Positions 1-6,953 of a stretch of 64,000 nucleotides of DNA are shown here, piece by piece. The notes beneath the pieces were generated by a model, which saw nothing but the letters and a program-made list of their open reading frames with translations, was not told the DNA's origin and made no database searches. The stretch is from the NCBI RefSeq assembly GCF_003058225.1, contig NZ_QBUG01000009.1:186001-250000 (forward strand), written 5' to 3'. Every line of letters starts with the position of its first letter. Within the stretch, counting starts at the first letter, position 1. This DNA is from Promicromonospora sp. AC04 (GTDB lineage: Bacteria; Actinomycetota; Actinomycetes; Actinomycetales; Cellulomonadaceae). Both the position numbers and the translations under genes were made by a program.

Positions 1-1
1 T

Positions 2-610
2 GTCCGCCTGCATCTGGACGGCGCGCCGTCCGGCGCGCGATACCTCGACTTCGTGGACCAGCGGACGTTCGGGCACCTGAGCGTCCACGACCTGGTGCCC
101 GACGGCGGCGCACTTCCCGCCGGGCACGGCTCGGACCTGCCGGTGCTGCCGGAACCCGTGGCGCACATCGCCCGTGACCTGCTCGACCCGAGCCTCGACC
201 TGGACGATCTCGTGCGGCGGGTGCGCCGCCGTCGGACCCAGGTGAAGCGGGCGCTCCTGGACCAGACCGTAGTGTCCGGCGTGGGCAACATCTACGCCGA
301 CGAGGCGCTGTGGCGGGCCAAGGTGCACTGGGCCCGGGCGACCGACAAGCTGAGGGCCGCGGACGTGCGCCGCGTGCTGGAGTCGGCGGCCGAGGTCATG
401 CGCGAGGCACTCGCCCAGGGCGGCACGAGCTTCGACGAGCTGTACGTCAACGTGAACGGGCAGTCGGGATACTTCGACCGGTCGCTGGCGGTGTACGGGC
501 GCGAGAACGAGGAGTGCCGGCGCTGCGGCGCACTGGTGCGCCGCGACGCGTTCATGAACCGTTCCTCGTTCAGCTGCCCGGTCTGCCAGCCCCGCCCGCG
601 CGGCCTCTGA
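2..610 (+). CDS. mutM: Fpg/Nei-family DNA glycosylase (5' truncated by window)
   Basis: C-terminal about 200 residues of a formamidopyrimidine-DNA glycosylase-type base excision repair enzyme; the frame is open from base 2, so the catalytic N-terminal proline lies outside. Visible: the DQRTFG strand (family DxRxFG), the helix-two-turn-helix region around [14 protein letters not shown] that contacts the lesion strand, and a C-terminal zinc finger with two CxxC pairs (CRRC and CPVC). The family removes oxidised purines such as 8-oxoguanine and nicks by beta/delta elimination. MutM versus Nei-like cannot be separated without the N-terminus, although the zinc finger and DQRTFG favour MutM. It is followed by a perfect hairpin and a convergent gene. 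Confidence 0.9.
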   Translation, partial: VRLHLDGAPSGARYLDFVDQRTFGHLSVHDLVPDGGALPAGHGSDLPVLPEPVAHIARDLLDPSLDLDDLVRRVRRRRTQVKRALLDQTVVSGVGNIYADEALWRAKVHWARATDKLRAADVRRVLESAAEVMREALAQGGTSFDELYVNVNGQSGYFDRSLAVYGRENEECRRCGALVRRDAFMNRSSFSCPVCQPRPRGL

Positions 611-641
611 CCGCCGGCTGGGCGTCGGGTCCTCTGATGGC

Positions 642-699
642 CCCAACCGGGGGTTACGAGTCCATCGGCCCGTCGGTGGACTCGTAACCCCCGGTTGGG
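642..699. repeat. Perfect intergenic inverted repeat, 23-bp arms
   Basis: Arms 642-664 and 677-699 are exact reverse complements around a 12-base loop. The repeat lies between the convergent ends of the glycosylase and the hydroxyacid dehydrogenase. There is no T-tract on either side, so it is not a textbook intrinsic terminator, but it could act as a bidirectional terminator or 3'-end stabiliser. It is one of a series of such elements in this window. Confidence 0.85.
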
Positions 700-740
700 C
701 AACCGTCAGCACGTGACAGGTTCGGCCGTCTCGTGCCGTC

Positions 741-1739
741 CTACCGTGCGGTGACGTTGCGGAGCTCGCCGCCGGCGCGCCAGGCCGTCAGCTGCTCGGC
801 CAGGAACCGCGCCGCGCCGCGGGGCCGCCCGCCCGCCACGTGCGGCGTCAGGATCAGGTTCGGCACGTCCCACAGCGGCGAGTCCTCGGGCAGCGGCTCG
901 GTCTCCATGACGTCGAGCGCGGCGCCGGCGAGTCGCCCGGTACGAAGGGCGTCGATGAGCGCCGCCTCGTCCACGGTCGCCCCCCGGCCGACGTTGACGA
1001 AGCGCGCGGCCGGCGGCAGCAGGCTCAGCAGGCGGGCATCAAGGGCGTGCCGGGTCGCGGGCACGGCCGGCAGCAGCGAGACGAGCAGGTCGGTCTCGGC
1101 CAGCAGCGCGTCGAGGCCGCCGGCGTCCACCACGGCGTACCCGGAGCGTTCGCCCGCGCGCGAGGCGACGCCCGTGACCTGCGCGCCGAGCGCGGTCAGC
1201 AGGGGCGCCAGCCGCAGGGCGATCGACCCGAAGCCCCAGATCGTCACGCGCGCGCCGTCGAGCGTGTACTCGGGGCCGGTGACCGGGTCCGCCTGGGCGA
1301 ACGCGATCTCCTTGGCCCAGTGGTGCTCCCGCTGCGCGGCGAGGGAGACGTCGATCCGCCGGACCGTCGCCAGGATCAGGGCCAGGGCGTGCTCGGTGAC
1401 GGTGTCGTCGTGCAGGGACTGGCCGGAGGAGATGACGACGTCGGGCCCGAACCCGGCGCGCAGCGCGACGTCGGGCCCCGCGGACAGGGTCTGCACCCAG
1501 CGCAGCTTCGTGAGCCGGCGGGCGGCGTCGGCGAGCAGCTTGGGCGGGTTGGCCCAGGTGATCAGCGCCTCGGCGTCGGTGTGCTCCTCGGGGACCGGCT
1601 CGTTCATCGTGTAGGCGACGACGGTGTCGGTGCCGCCGGGCCCGAAGGAGGCTCCGGCGTCGGGCAGCAGAGACGGGAAGTCGAGGTCGAACGGCACGTC
1701 CGGTACGAGGATCTTCACGCCGGGGACGTTACCGGACAT
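741..1739 (-). CDS. D-isomer-specific 2-hydroxyacid dehydrogenase
   Basis: 332-residue NAD(P)-dependent dehydrogenase of the phosphoglycerate/glyoxylate/hydroxypyruvate reductase superfamily. The NAD-binding Rossmann motif is GFGSIALRL near the middle. The catalytic triad is visible in order: Arg in VNVGRGATVDE, Glu in METEPLPEDSPLW and His in LTPHVAGG. The ATG at 1739 (MSGNVPG) is chosen because upstream in-frame sequence overlaps the NlpC/P60 gene and looks non-coding; a GTG at 1718 is possible. The stop overlaps nothing and the gene converges on mutM. Substrate cannot be read from sequence; members often reduce glyoxylate, hydroxypyruvate or bulky 2-oxoacids. Confidence 0.88.
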   Translation of the reverse strand: MSGNVPGVKILVPDVPFDLDFPSLLPDAGASFGPGGTDTVVAYTMNEPVPEEHTDAEALITWANPPKLLADAARRLTKLRWVQTLSAGPDVALRAGFGPDVVISSGQSLHDDTVTEHALALILATVRRIDVSLAAQREHHWAKEIAFAQADPVTGPEYTLDGARVTIWGFGSIALRLAPLLTALGAQVTGVASRAGERSGYAVVDAGGLDALLAETDLLVSLLPAVPATRHALDARLLSLLPPAARFVNVGRGATVDEAALIDALRTGRLAGAALDVMETEPLPEDSPLWDVPNLILTPHVAGGRPRGAARFLAEQLTAWRAGGELRNVTAR

Positions 1740-1828
1740 GGCCGGTCCACCGAGCACGGGGTGCGTCGCGCTGCTGGGCGCACACCCCGTGCCCGGGGAC
1801 GGGCAGGTCGGGCCGGCTGGGGGAAGCC

Positions 1829-2752
1829 TCAGCCCGTCACCCGGATGAACACCGGGTTCGTCTGCCACATCTCGGTGTACTGCACCGGGACACCCTCCTG
1901 CTGGGCCTCGACGACCATGCCGTCGCCCGCGTAGAGCGAGACGTGGCCGGACGTCCACACGATGTCGCCCGGCTGGGCGTTCGCGGCGGAGACCTGGTAG
2001 CCGACGGTCGCCATCTCGCTGGAGCTGCGCGGGAGGTCGACGCCGAGCTGGGCGTAGACGTAGTTGATCAGGCCGGAGCAGTCGAAGCCCTCGCTGGGGG
2101 AGGAGCCCCCGTACACGTAGGGGATGCCCACGTACTCGAGGGCGAGGTTGACTGCCTGCTGGCCGAGGTCGGCGGCCTCCGCGGAGGTCTCCGCGGCTGC
2201 GGCGGCTTCCGCCTCCGCTGCGGCCTCGGCTTCCGCTGCGGCCTCGGCCGCGGCCTCGGCGGCTGCGGCAGCCTCCGCTTCGGCCTGTGCCTTGGCCTCG
2301 GCTTCGGCCTTGGCGCGAGCCTCGGCCTCTGCCTTCGCCTTGGCCTCGGCGATGCCGGCCTCGGTCTCGGCGTACGGCGTCACGGACACTCGTCCGCGCT
2401 CGGCCCAGAAGTCGGCGTCCTGGTTGACCTTGACCTTGGTCACGAGGTTCTCGGCCAGGCCTGCACGGGTAGTGGTGTCGACCGTGTTGCTCACCGGTGT
2501 GGCGTTGGCGAGCGTGGCCTGGGTTTGCGTCTCGGCGGGCGCGGTGTGGGCGGTCTGGGTGAAGACCGACGCGAGCATGCCGGACGTGACGACCGCGATG
2601 GCGCCGGTACGGGCGGCATTCTCGGCTGCGGTCTGGGTCAGGGCGGTGAAGGGGGTGAGTGCGGGGCCTTCGGCGCGGTGCCGCCCCCGGTTGCTTGGGC
2701 GGTCTGTCTGGTCGTCCGCCCAGTCGTGGGTGCGGTCGGTGAGTACGGTCAC
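1829..2752 (-). CDS. NlpC/P60 cell-wall hydrolase with long Ala/Glu coiled region
   Basis: 307-residue protein. An N-terminal hydrophobic stretch at about residues 49-66 could act as a signal anchor, residues about 130-195 form an Ala/Glu/Lys-rich, probably coiled or helical linker, and residues 196-307 are an NlpC/P60 cysteine peptidase domain with catalytic Cys225 (FDCSGL) and His270 (GHVSLY). The family cleaves peptide bonds in peptidoglycan stems. The start is GTG at 2752 with GAGGAG seven bases upstream. The long leader carries a c-di-AMP riboswitch, the usual arrangement for actinobacterial wall hydrolases, so expression probably responds to c-di-AMP and osmotic state. Confidence 0.9.
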   Translation of the reverse strand: MTVLTDRTHDWADDQTDRPSNRGRHRAEGPALTPFTALTQTAAENAARTGAIAVVTSGMLASVFTQTAHTAPAETQTQATLANATPVSNTVDTTTRAGLAENLVTKVKVNQDADFWAERGRVSVTPYAETEAGIAEAKAKAEAEARAKAEAEAKAQAEAEAAAAAEAAAEAAAEAEAAAEAEAAAAAETSAEAADLGQQAVNLALEYVGIPYVYGGSSPSEGFDCSGLINYVYAQLGVDLPRSSSEMATVGYQVSAANAQPGDIVWTSGHVSLYAGDGMVVEAQQEGVPVQYTEMWQTNPVFIRVTG

Positions 2753-2767
2753 CAGTGATCTCCTCGG

Positions 2768-2925
2768 ACGCCTACGAAGTGAGCTGTCGGGTTCGGATGG
2801 GGAGAGCGATCACCCGGCCTCACAAGGAGGCTTCACCCCAAGGACACTCGCGTGCCCGGCTTACCTGGTTCCCCCGCCCCTGTCACGACGTAGCTGCTCA
2901 GGTCCGGTGACAGGGCTCGGCGTCC
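2768..2925 (-). promoter_or_regulatory. c-di-AMP riboswitch (ydaO-yuaA type leader)
   Basis: Read on the minus strand, the leader shows the conserved ydaO blocks in order: GACAGGGGCGGGGGAACCA (complement of 2866-2884), then TTGGGGTGAAG (around 2831-2841), then CCCGACAGCTCAC and CGTAGGCG close to 2769-2791. The 3' end is about 15 bases before the start of the NlpC/P60 gene. The class binds c-di-AMP and usually turns expression off when ligand is high. Boundaries are approximate; identification is by motif reading, not covariance scoring. It fills most of the 307-base gap between this gene and the divergent oxidoreductase. Confidence 0.85.
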
Positions 2926-3059
2926 GGACCTGGACCCCGCCGTTGCTGGCGAGGTGTCACGACCGTACCGGCCTTCCGCGTAAAAGTCACGATTGGGTCA
3001 CATACCGTCCTGTGATGGAACGTTCTTGGCAATCGCTGCCCCGTGCCACCATGGCGTGC

Positions 3060-4733
3060 ATGCCTGATTCCACGCGCGCCCGGTACGACGTCGTCATCGT
3101 GGGTGCCGGTCACAACGGCCTCACCGCAGCGGCCTACGCGGCCCGCGGCGGCCGCTCCGTCCTCGTCCTGGAGCGTGCGGACCACGTCGGCGGCGCGGCC
3201 GTCTCGGCCCGGCCCTTCGCCGGCGTGGACGCGCGGCTGTCGCGCTACTCCTACCTCGTCTCGCTCCTGCCGCGCCGGGTGGTCGACGAGCTCGCGCTTC
3301 CGATCACGCTCAAGCGCCGCCGCTTCTCCTCGTACACGCCCGTGGCCGACGGCGGCCTCCTCGTCGACACCCAGGACGACGCCGCCACGCGCGCCTCGTT
3401 CCGCCGCCTCACCGGCTCCGACGCGGACTTCGAGGCCTGGGGCCGCTTCTACGCGATGACCGCGGAGGTGGCCCGCCGTCTGGCGCCCACGCTCACCGAG
3501 CCCCTGCTCCCGCGCTCCGCGGTCCGGGACCTCGTGGCCGACGGCGTGGGCGAGGATGCCTGGCGCGCGCTCTTCGAGGAGCCCCTCGGTGAGGTCCTGC
3601 GCCGCACCTTCGCCGACGACGTCGTGCGCGGCGTCGCCGCCACCGACGGCCTGATCGGCACGTTCGCCGACGTCGACGAGCCGTCCCTGCGGCAGAACCG
3701 CTGCTTCCTCTACCACGTCATCGGCAACGGGACCGGAGACTGGGACGTGCCGGTGGGCGGCATGGGCACAGTCTCGGGCGCCCTGCACGACGCCGCCGTG
3801 GCCGCCGGCGCGACCATCGTCACCTCCGCCACCGTCACCGCAGTGGACCCGGGCGTCTCCGGCGTGGAGGTCGCCTGGACCGACGCCGACGGGCGCACCC
3901 AGGGCGTGACCGCCGGGCACGTGCTCGCGGGGTGCGCGCCGACCGAGCTGGACCGGCTGCTGGCCGGCGCCGGCGGGGGCCGCGGCGTGGGCCTCGGCAG
4001 CGATGTCGGCCGAACCGCCGATCTCGGTGGCGGCCCCGGTCCGGGCACGCCGGACGGTGCGCCGAACGCCGAGGGCGAGCTCCCGGCGTCGTACCCCGAG
4101 GGCGCCCAGCTCAAGGTGAACATGCTGCTGAAGCGCCTGCCCCGGCTGCGTGACGACGTCGACCCCGTCGCCGCGTTCAGCGGGACGCTGCACGTCAACG
4201 AGTCCCTGACCCAGCTCCAGGACGCGTACGCGCAGGCCGCCGCCGGGCGCATCCCCGACCTGCCGCCGAGCGAGATCTACTGCCACACGCTGTCCGACCG
4301 GACGATCCTCGGCCCGTCGCTCGCCTCGACCGAGGCGCAGACCATCACCCTGTTCGGGCTGCACATGCCGACGCGGCTCTTCCGCGCGGACCCCGACGGC
4401 GCCCGCGAGCAGGCCCTGAGGGCCACCCTCGCGTCCCTGAACTCCGTGCTGGCCGAGCCCATCGAGGACGTGCTCGCCCTCGACGCCGACGGCGCGCCCT
4501 GCCTGGAGGTGCGCACCCCCGTCGACCTGGAGGGCGACGTCGGGCTGCCGGGCGGGCACATCTTCCACCGCGACCTGACCTGGCCGTTCGCCGAGTCCGA
4601 CGCCGACGCCGGCCGCTGGGGCGTCGAGACCGACCACCCGCGGGTGCTGCTGGCAGGCGCGGGCGCGCGCCGAGGCGGGGGAGTGAGCGGCATCCCGGGC
4701 CGCGCGGCGGCCATGGCGGTGCTGGCCCGCTAA
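3060..4733 (+). CDS. Phytoene dehydrogenase-like FAD-dependent oxidoreductase
   Basis: 557-residue flavoprotein of the CrtI/amine-oxidase-like NAD(P)/FAD superfamily. The N-terminal dinucleotide-binding motif VVIVGAGHNGLTAAAYAA is followed by the ERADHVGGAA FAD contact; the C-terminus has the usual GAGARRGGGVSGIPG FAD-binding end. There are no other carotenoid genes nearby, so this is more likely one of the widespread uncharacterised desaturase/oxidase relatives than a true phytoene desaturase. ATG at 3060 (MPDST) is chosen; an in-frame ATG at 3051 is equally possible and no clear ribosome binding site separates them. The gene is divergent from the NlpC/P60 unit. Confidence 0.85.
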   Translation: MPDSTRARYDVVIVGAGHNGLTAAAYAARGGRSVLVLERADHVGGAAVSARPFAGVDARLSRYSYLVSLLPRRVVDELALPITLKRRRFSSYTPVADGGLLVDTQDDAATRASFRRLTGSDADFEAWGRFYAMTAEVARRLAPTLTEPLLPRSAVRDLVADGVGEDAWRALFEEPLGEVLRRTFADDVVRGVAATDGLIGTFADVDEPSLRQNRCFLYHVIGNGTGDWDVPVGGMGTVSGALHDAAVAAGATIVTSATVTAVDPGVSGVEVAWTDADGRTQGVTAGHVLAGCAPTELDRLLAGAGGGRGVGLGSDVGRTADLGGGPGPGTPDGAPNAEGELPASYPEGAQLKVNMLLKRLPRLRDDVDPVAAFSGTLHVNESLTQLQDAYAQAAAGRIPDLPPSEIYCHTLSDRTILGPSLASTEAQTITLFGLHMPTRLFRADPDGAREQALRATLASLNSVLAEPIEDVLALDADGAPCLEVRTPVDLEGDVGLPGGHIFHRDLTWPFAESDADAGRWGVETDHPRVLLAGAGARRGGGVSGIPGRAAAMAVLAR

Positions 4734-4749
4734 CCGCGCTCACACCTCC

Positions 4750-4840
4750 GCGAGGTCGGCAGTTCGCACCCTGGAGTCGGCAGTTGGCATCGAGATCGGT
4801 ACAGGCCTGAGCCGACCTCGATGCCAACTGCCGACCTCGC
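4750..4840. repeat. Intergenic inverted repeat with alternative outer arm
   Basis: Main arms 4776-4799 and 4812-4835 match at 23 of 24 positions. A second copy of the arm end at 4750-4764 is exactly complementary to 4826-4840, so two mutually exclusive hairpins can form. The repeat sits between the convergent FAD oxidoreductase and cydC. There is no T-tract. Confidence 0.8.
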
Positions 4841-4853
4841 AGGGGAGCGCCGA

Positions 4854-6953
4854 CTACCAGGAGAGCGTCGGCTCGACGCTTTCCTGGGCAGCCGACCAGG
4901 CGTAGCCCGGGTCGGTGGCGAGCAGGTGCTCGTGACTGCCGCGGGCAGTGACCCTCGCCGGAGCGCCGGGCGCCTGGTGGGCGCCGTCCGCCAGGAGGAG
5001 GACCTCGTCTGCGGCCGCCAGCGGTGTGAGGCGGTGGGTCGCCAGCAGCACGGCCCGGCCGGTCTCGCGGGCGTGGCCGGCGACCGCGCGCACCAGCGCG
5101 TCTGCCGTGTCACCGTCGAGGTGCTCGGCGGGTTCGTCCACGAGCAGCACGCGCGCCGGGGACAGGAACGCCCGGGCGATCAGGAGCCGACGGCGCTCGC
5201 CGCCCGAGACCGCCGCCGCGTCGGTGCCGACCACGGTGTCCAGGCCCTCCGGCAGGGCGGCGAGCCACGCCCCCAGCCCGACGGCGCCGAGGGCGGTCCG
5301 GGCCTCTTCGGGCGTGACGTCACCGCGCGCGACCCGCAGGTTCTCCAGCACAGTGGTGTCGAAGACATGCCCGTCCTCGGCGACGAACAGCGCATCCGGG
5401 CGCGTGGTCGGTAGCTCGTCAGAAGATCGGTGGCCGACCTTCTGCCTTTCTGCCGACCACACCGCGCCGCCCACCGGTGGGATCAGCCCGGCCGCCGTCA
5501 TAAGCAGCGTCGTCTTCCCGACGCCGGACGGCCCGGCCAGCGCGACTACCGACCCCGGCCGCAGCGTGAGGGACACGCCCTCGAGGGCGGTGCGCGGCAG
5601 GCCGTCGGCGTCGGGCCAGCCGGCGGCGACGTCATCGAGCACGAGCAGCGCGCCGCCGTCGGCCCCTGCTGGCCCTGTTGCCCGTGCTGTGGCGGCTGGC
5701 CCTGCTGCCCCCGCTGTGCCTGCTGCCCCCGCTGCCCCCGCTGCCCCCGCTGCCCCCGCTGTCGGTGCTGTGCCTGCTGTGCCCGCTGTGCGTGCTGTGC
5801 CGGCTGGCTCTGCTGCGCCCGCTGCACCGGACGTCCCGGCCGTGCCCGCGCTCGCCGTTCCTGACTCGCCGGAACCCGAGGTCGGTTCGGTGACTCGTGC
5901 GTCTGACACGTGGCCCGACGAGCGCTCCGGCGCGTGTGCGGCCGGAAGATCCTCGCGCAGCAGCGCCAGCAGCCGCCGCGCCGCCTCGCGTGACCGGTGC
6001 AGCTGGACCGCCGCCGCGGGGAGTCCCGCGGTCGCCTCGAACACGGCGAGCGGCGTCAGCACGACAACGGACAGCGCCTCAACGGACAGCGAGCCCGCCA
6101 CCGCCGCCGGGATACCGAGCGCCAGCGCGGCGAGCACCGCGAGTCCCTGGGCCAGCGCCCCCAGGGCGGCGGCGAGCCCGGAGGTGCGGGCGCCGTCGTC
6201 GGCGACGGCGGACAGGCGCGCGTCCGCGCCGTCCAGGTCGGCCAGCCGTGCGTCGAACCGTCCAGCGACGCGCAGCGGCGCCGACTCCTCCAGGATCTCC
6301 AGGGACAGCGCGGTCACCTCGCCGCGCGCGGCGGCCCCTCGCGCCTCGGTCCGGGCCGCCGCACGCGCTGCGAGCCACGGCGTCACGATCCCGGCGAGCG
6401 CCAGGCAGAACGCCAGCGCCACGCCCGCGGCCGGCAGGAGCACGCCCAGCAGGATCACCGAACCGAGCGACGTCACCACCGCGACACCCGCGGGCACTAT
6501 CGCGCGGACCACTACGTCGCCGACGTCGTCGACGTCCTGGCCGATCCGCGCCAGGAGCTCGCCGCGTTTCACCGTGACCGGCCGGTCGTCTGCGGCGAGC
6601 CGCTCGTACAGGTTGGCGCGCAGGGCCGCCATGCCGCGCAGGGCGACGTCGTGCGACGCGAGGCGCTCGCAGTAGCGCAGCACGCCGCGTCCGATCCCGA
6701 ACGCCCGCACCGAGACCACGGCCACCGAGAGCGTGAGCACCGGCGGCATCTGCGACGCCCGCGCGATGAGCCAGGCGGCGACCGCCGCGAGCCCGATCGC
6801 GCAGGCCAGCGCCAGGACGCCGAGCCCGATCGCGGCCGCGACCTTGCCCGGCCGGACCTCCAGCATCGGCAGGATGCGCCGCAGCGGATCGTGGCGCGCG
6901 TCCCGCGCCGAGAGCGTCGAGCGGGCCGAGCCCTGGGCGAGGGAGGCGTTCAT
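4854..6953 (-). CDS. cydC: Thiol reductant ABC exporter subunit CydC
   Basis: 699-residue half-transporter: a six-helix membrane domain (about residues 25-340), a low-complexity Ala/Gly/Thr/Pro linker (about 345-438), and an ATPase domain with Walker A GPSGVGKTTLL (about residue 475), signature SGGERRRLLIARA and Walker B LLVDEPAEHLD. CydDC is known to export cysteine/glutathione to the periplasm and to be needed for bd oxidase assembly. The start overlaps the cydD stop by four bases (ATGA), indicating translational coupling. The linker is encoded by short GC-rich repeats and is longer than the usual CydC linker. Confidence 0.93.
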   Translation of the reverse strand: MNASLAQGSARSTLSARDARHDPLRRILPMLEVRPGKVAAAIGLGVLALACAIGLAAVAAWLIARASQMPPVLTLSVAVVSVRAFGIGRGVLRYCERLASHDVALRGMAALRANLYERLAADDRPVTVKRGELLARIGQDVDDVGDVVVRAIVPAGVAVVTSLGSVILLGVLLPAAGVALAFCLALAGIVTPWLAARAAARTEARGAAARGEVTALSLEILEESAPLRVAGRFDARLADLDGADARLSAVADDGARTSGLAAALGALAQGLAVLAALALGIPAAVAGSLSVEALSVVVLTPLAVFEATAGLPAAAVQLHRSREAARRLLALLREDLPAAHAPERSSGHVSDARVTEPTSGSGESGTASAGTAGTSGAAGAAEPAGTARTAGTAGTAPTAGAAGAAGAAGAAGTAGAAGPAATARATGPAGADGGALLVLDDVAAGWPDADGLPRTALEGVSLTLRPGSVVALAGPSGVGKTTLLMTAAGLIPPVGGAVWSAERQKVGHRSSDELPTTRPDALFVAEDGHVFDTTVLENLRVARGDVTPEEARTALGAVGLGAWLAALPEGLDTVVGTDAAAVSGGERRRLLIARAFLSPARVLLVDEPAEHLDGDTADALVRAVAGHARETGRAVLLATHRLTPLAAADEVLLLADGAHQAPGAPARVTARGSHEHLLATDPGYAWSAAQESVEPTLSW
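5664..5840. repeat. Short-unit GC-rich repeat inside cydC linker
   Basis: A run of degenerate 9-base units (variants of CTGCCCCCG on the plus strand) encodes the Ala-Gly-Thr/Ala-Gly-Ala tripeptide linker of CydC. All visible length changes are multiples of three bases. Such tracts are prone to slippage. Confidence 0.75.

Noticed and set aside
3060-4733. Carotenoid biosynthesis (true phytoene desaturase)
   Set aside because: No crtB, crtE or other carotenoid genes nearby; the family is broad.
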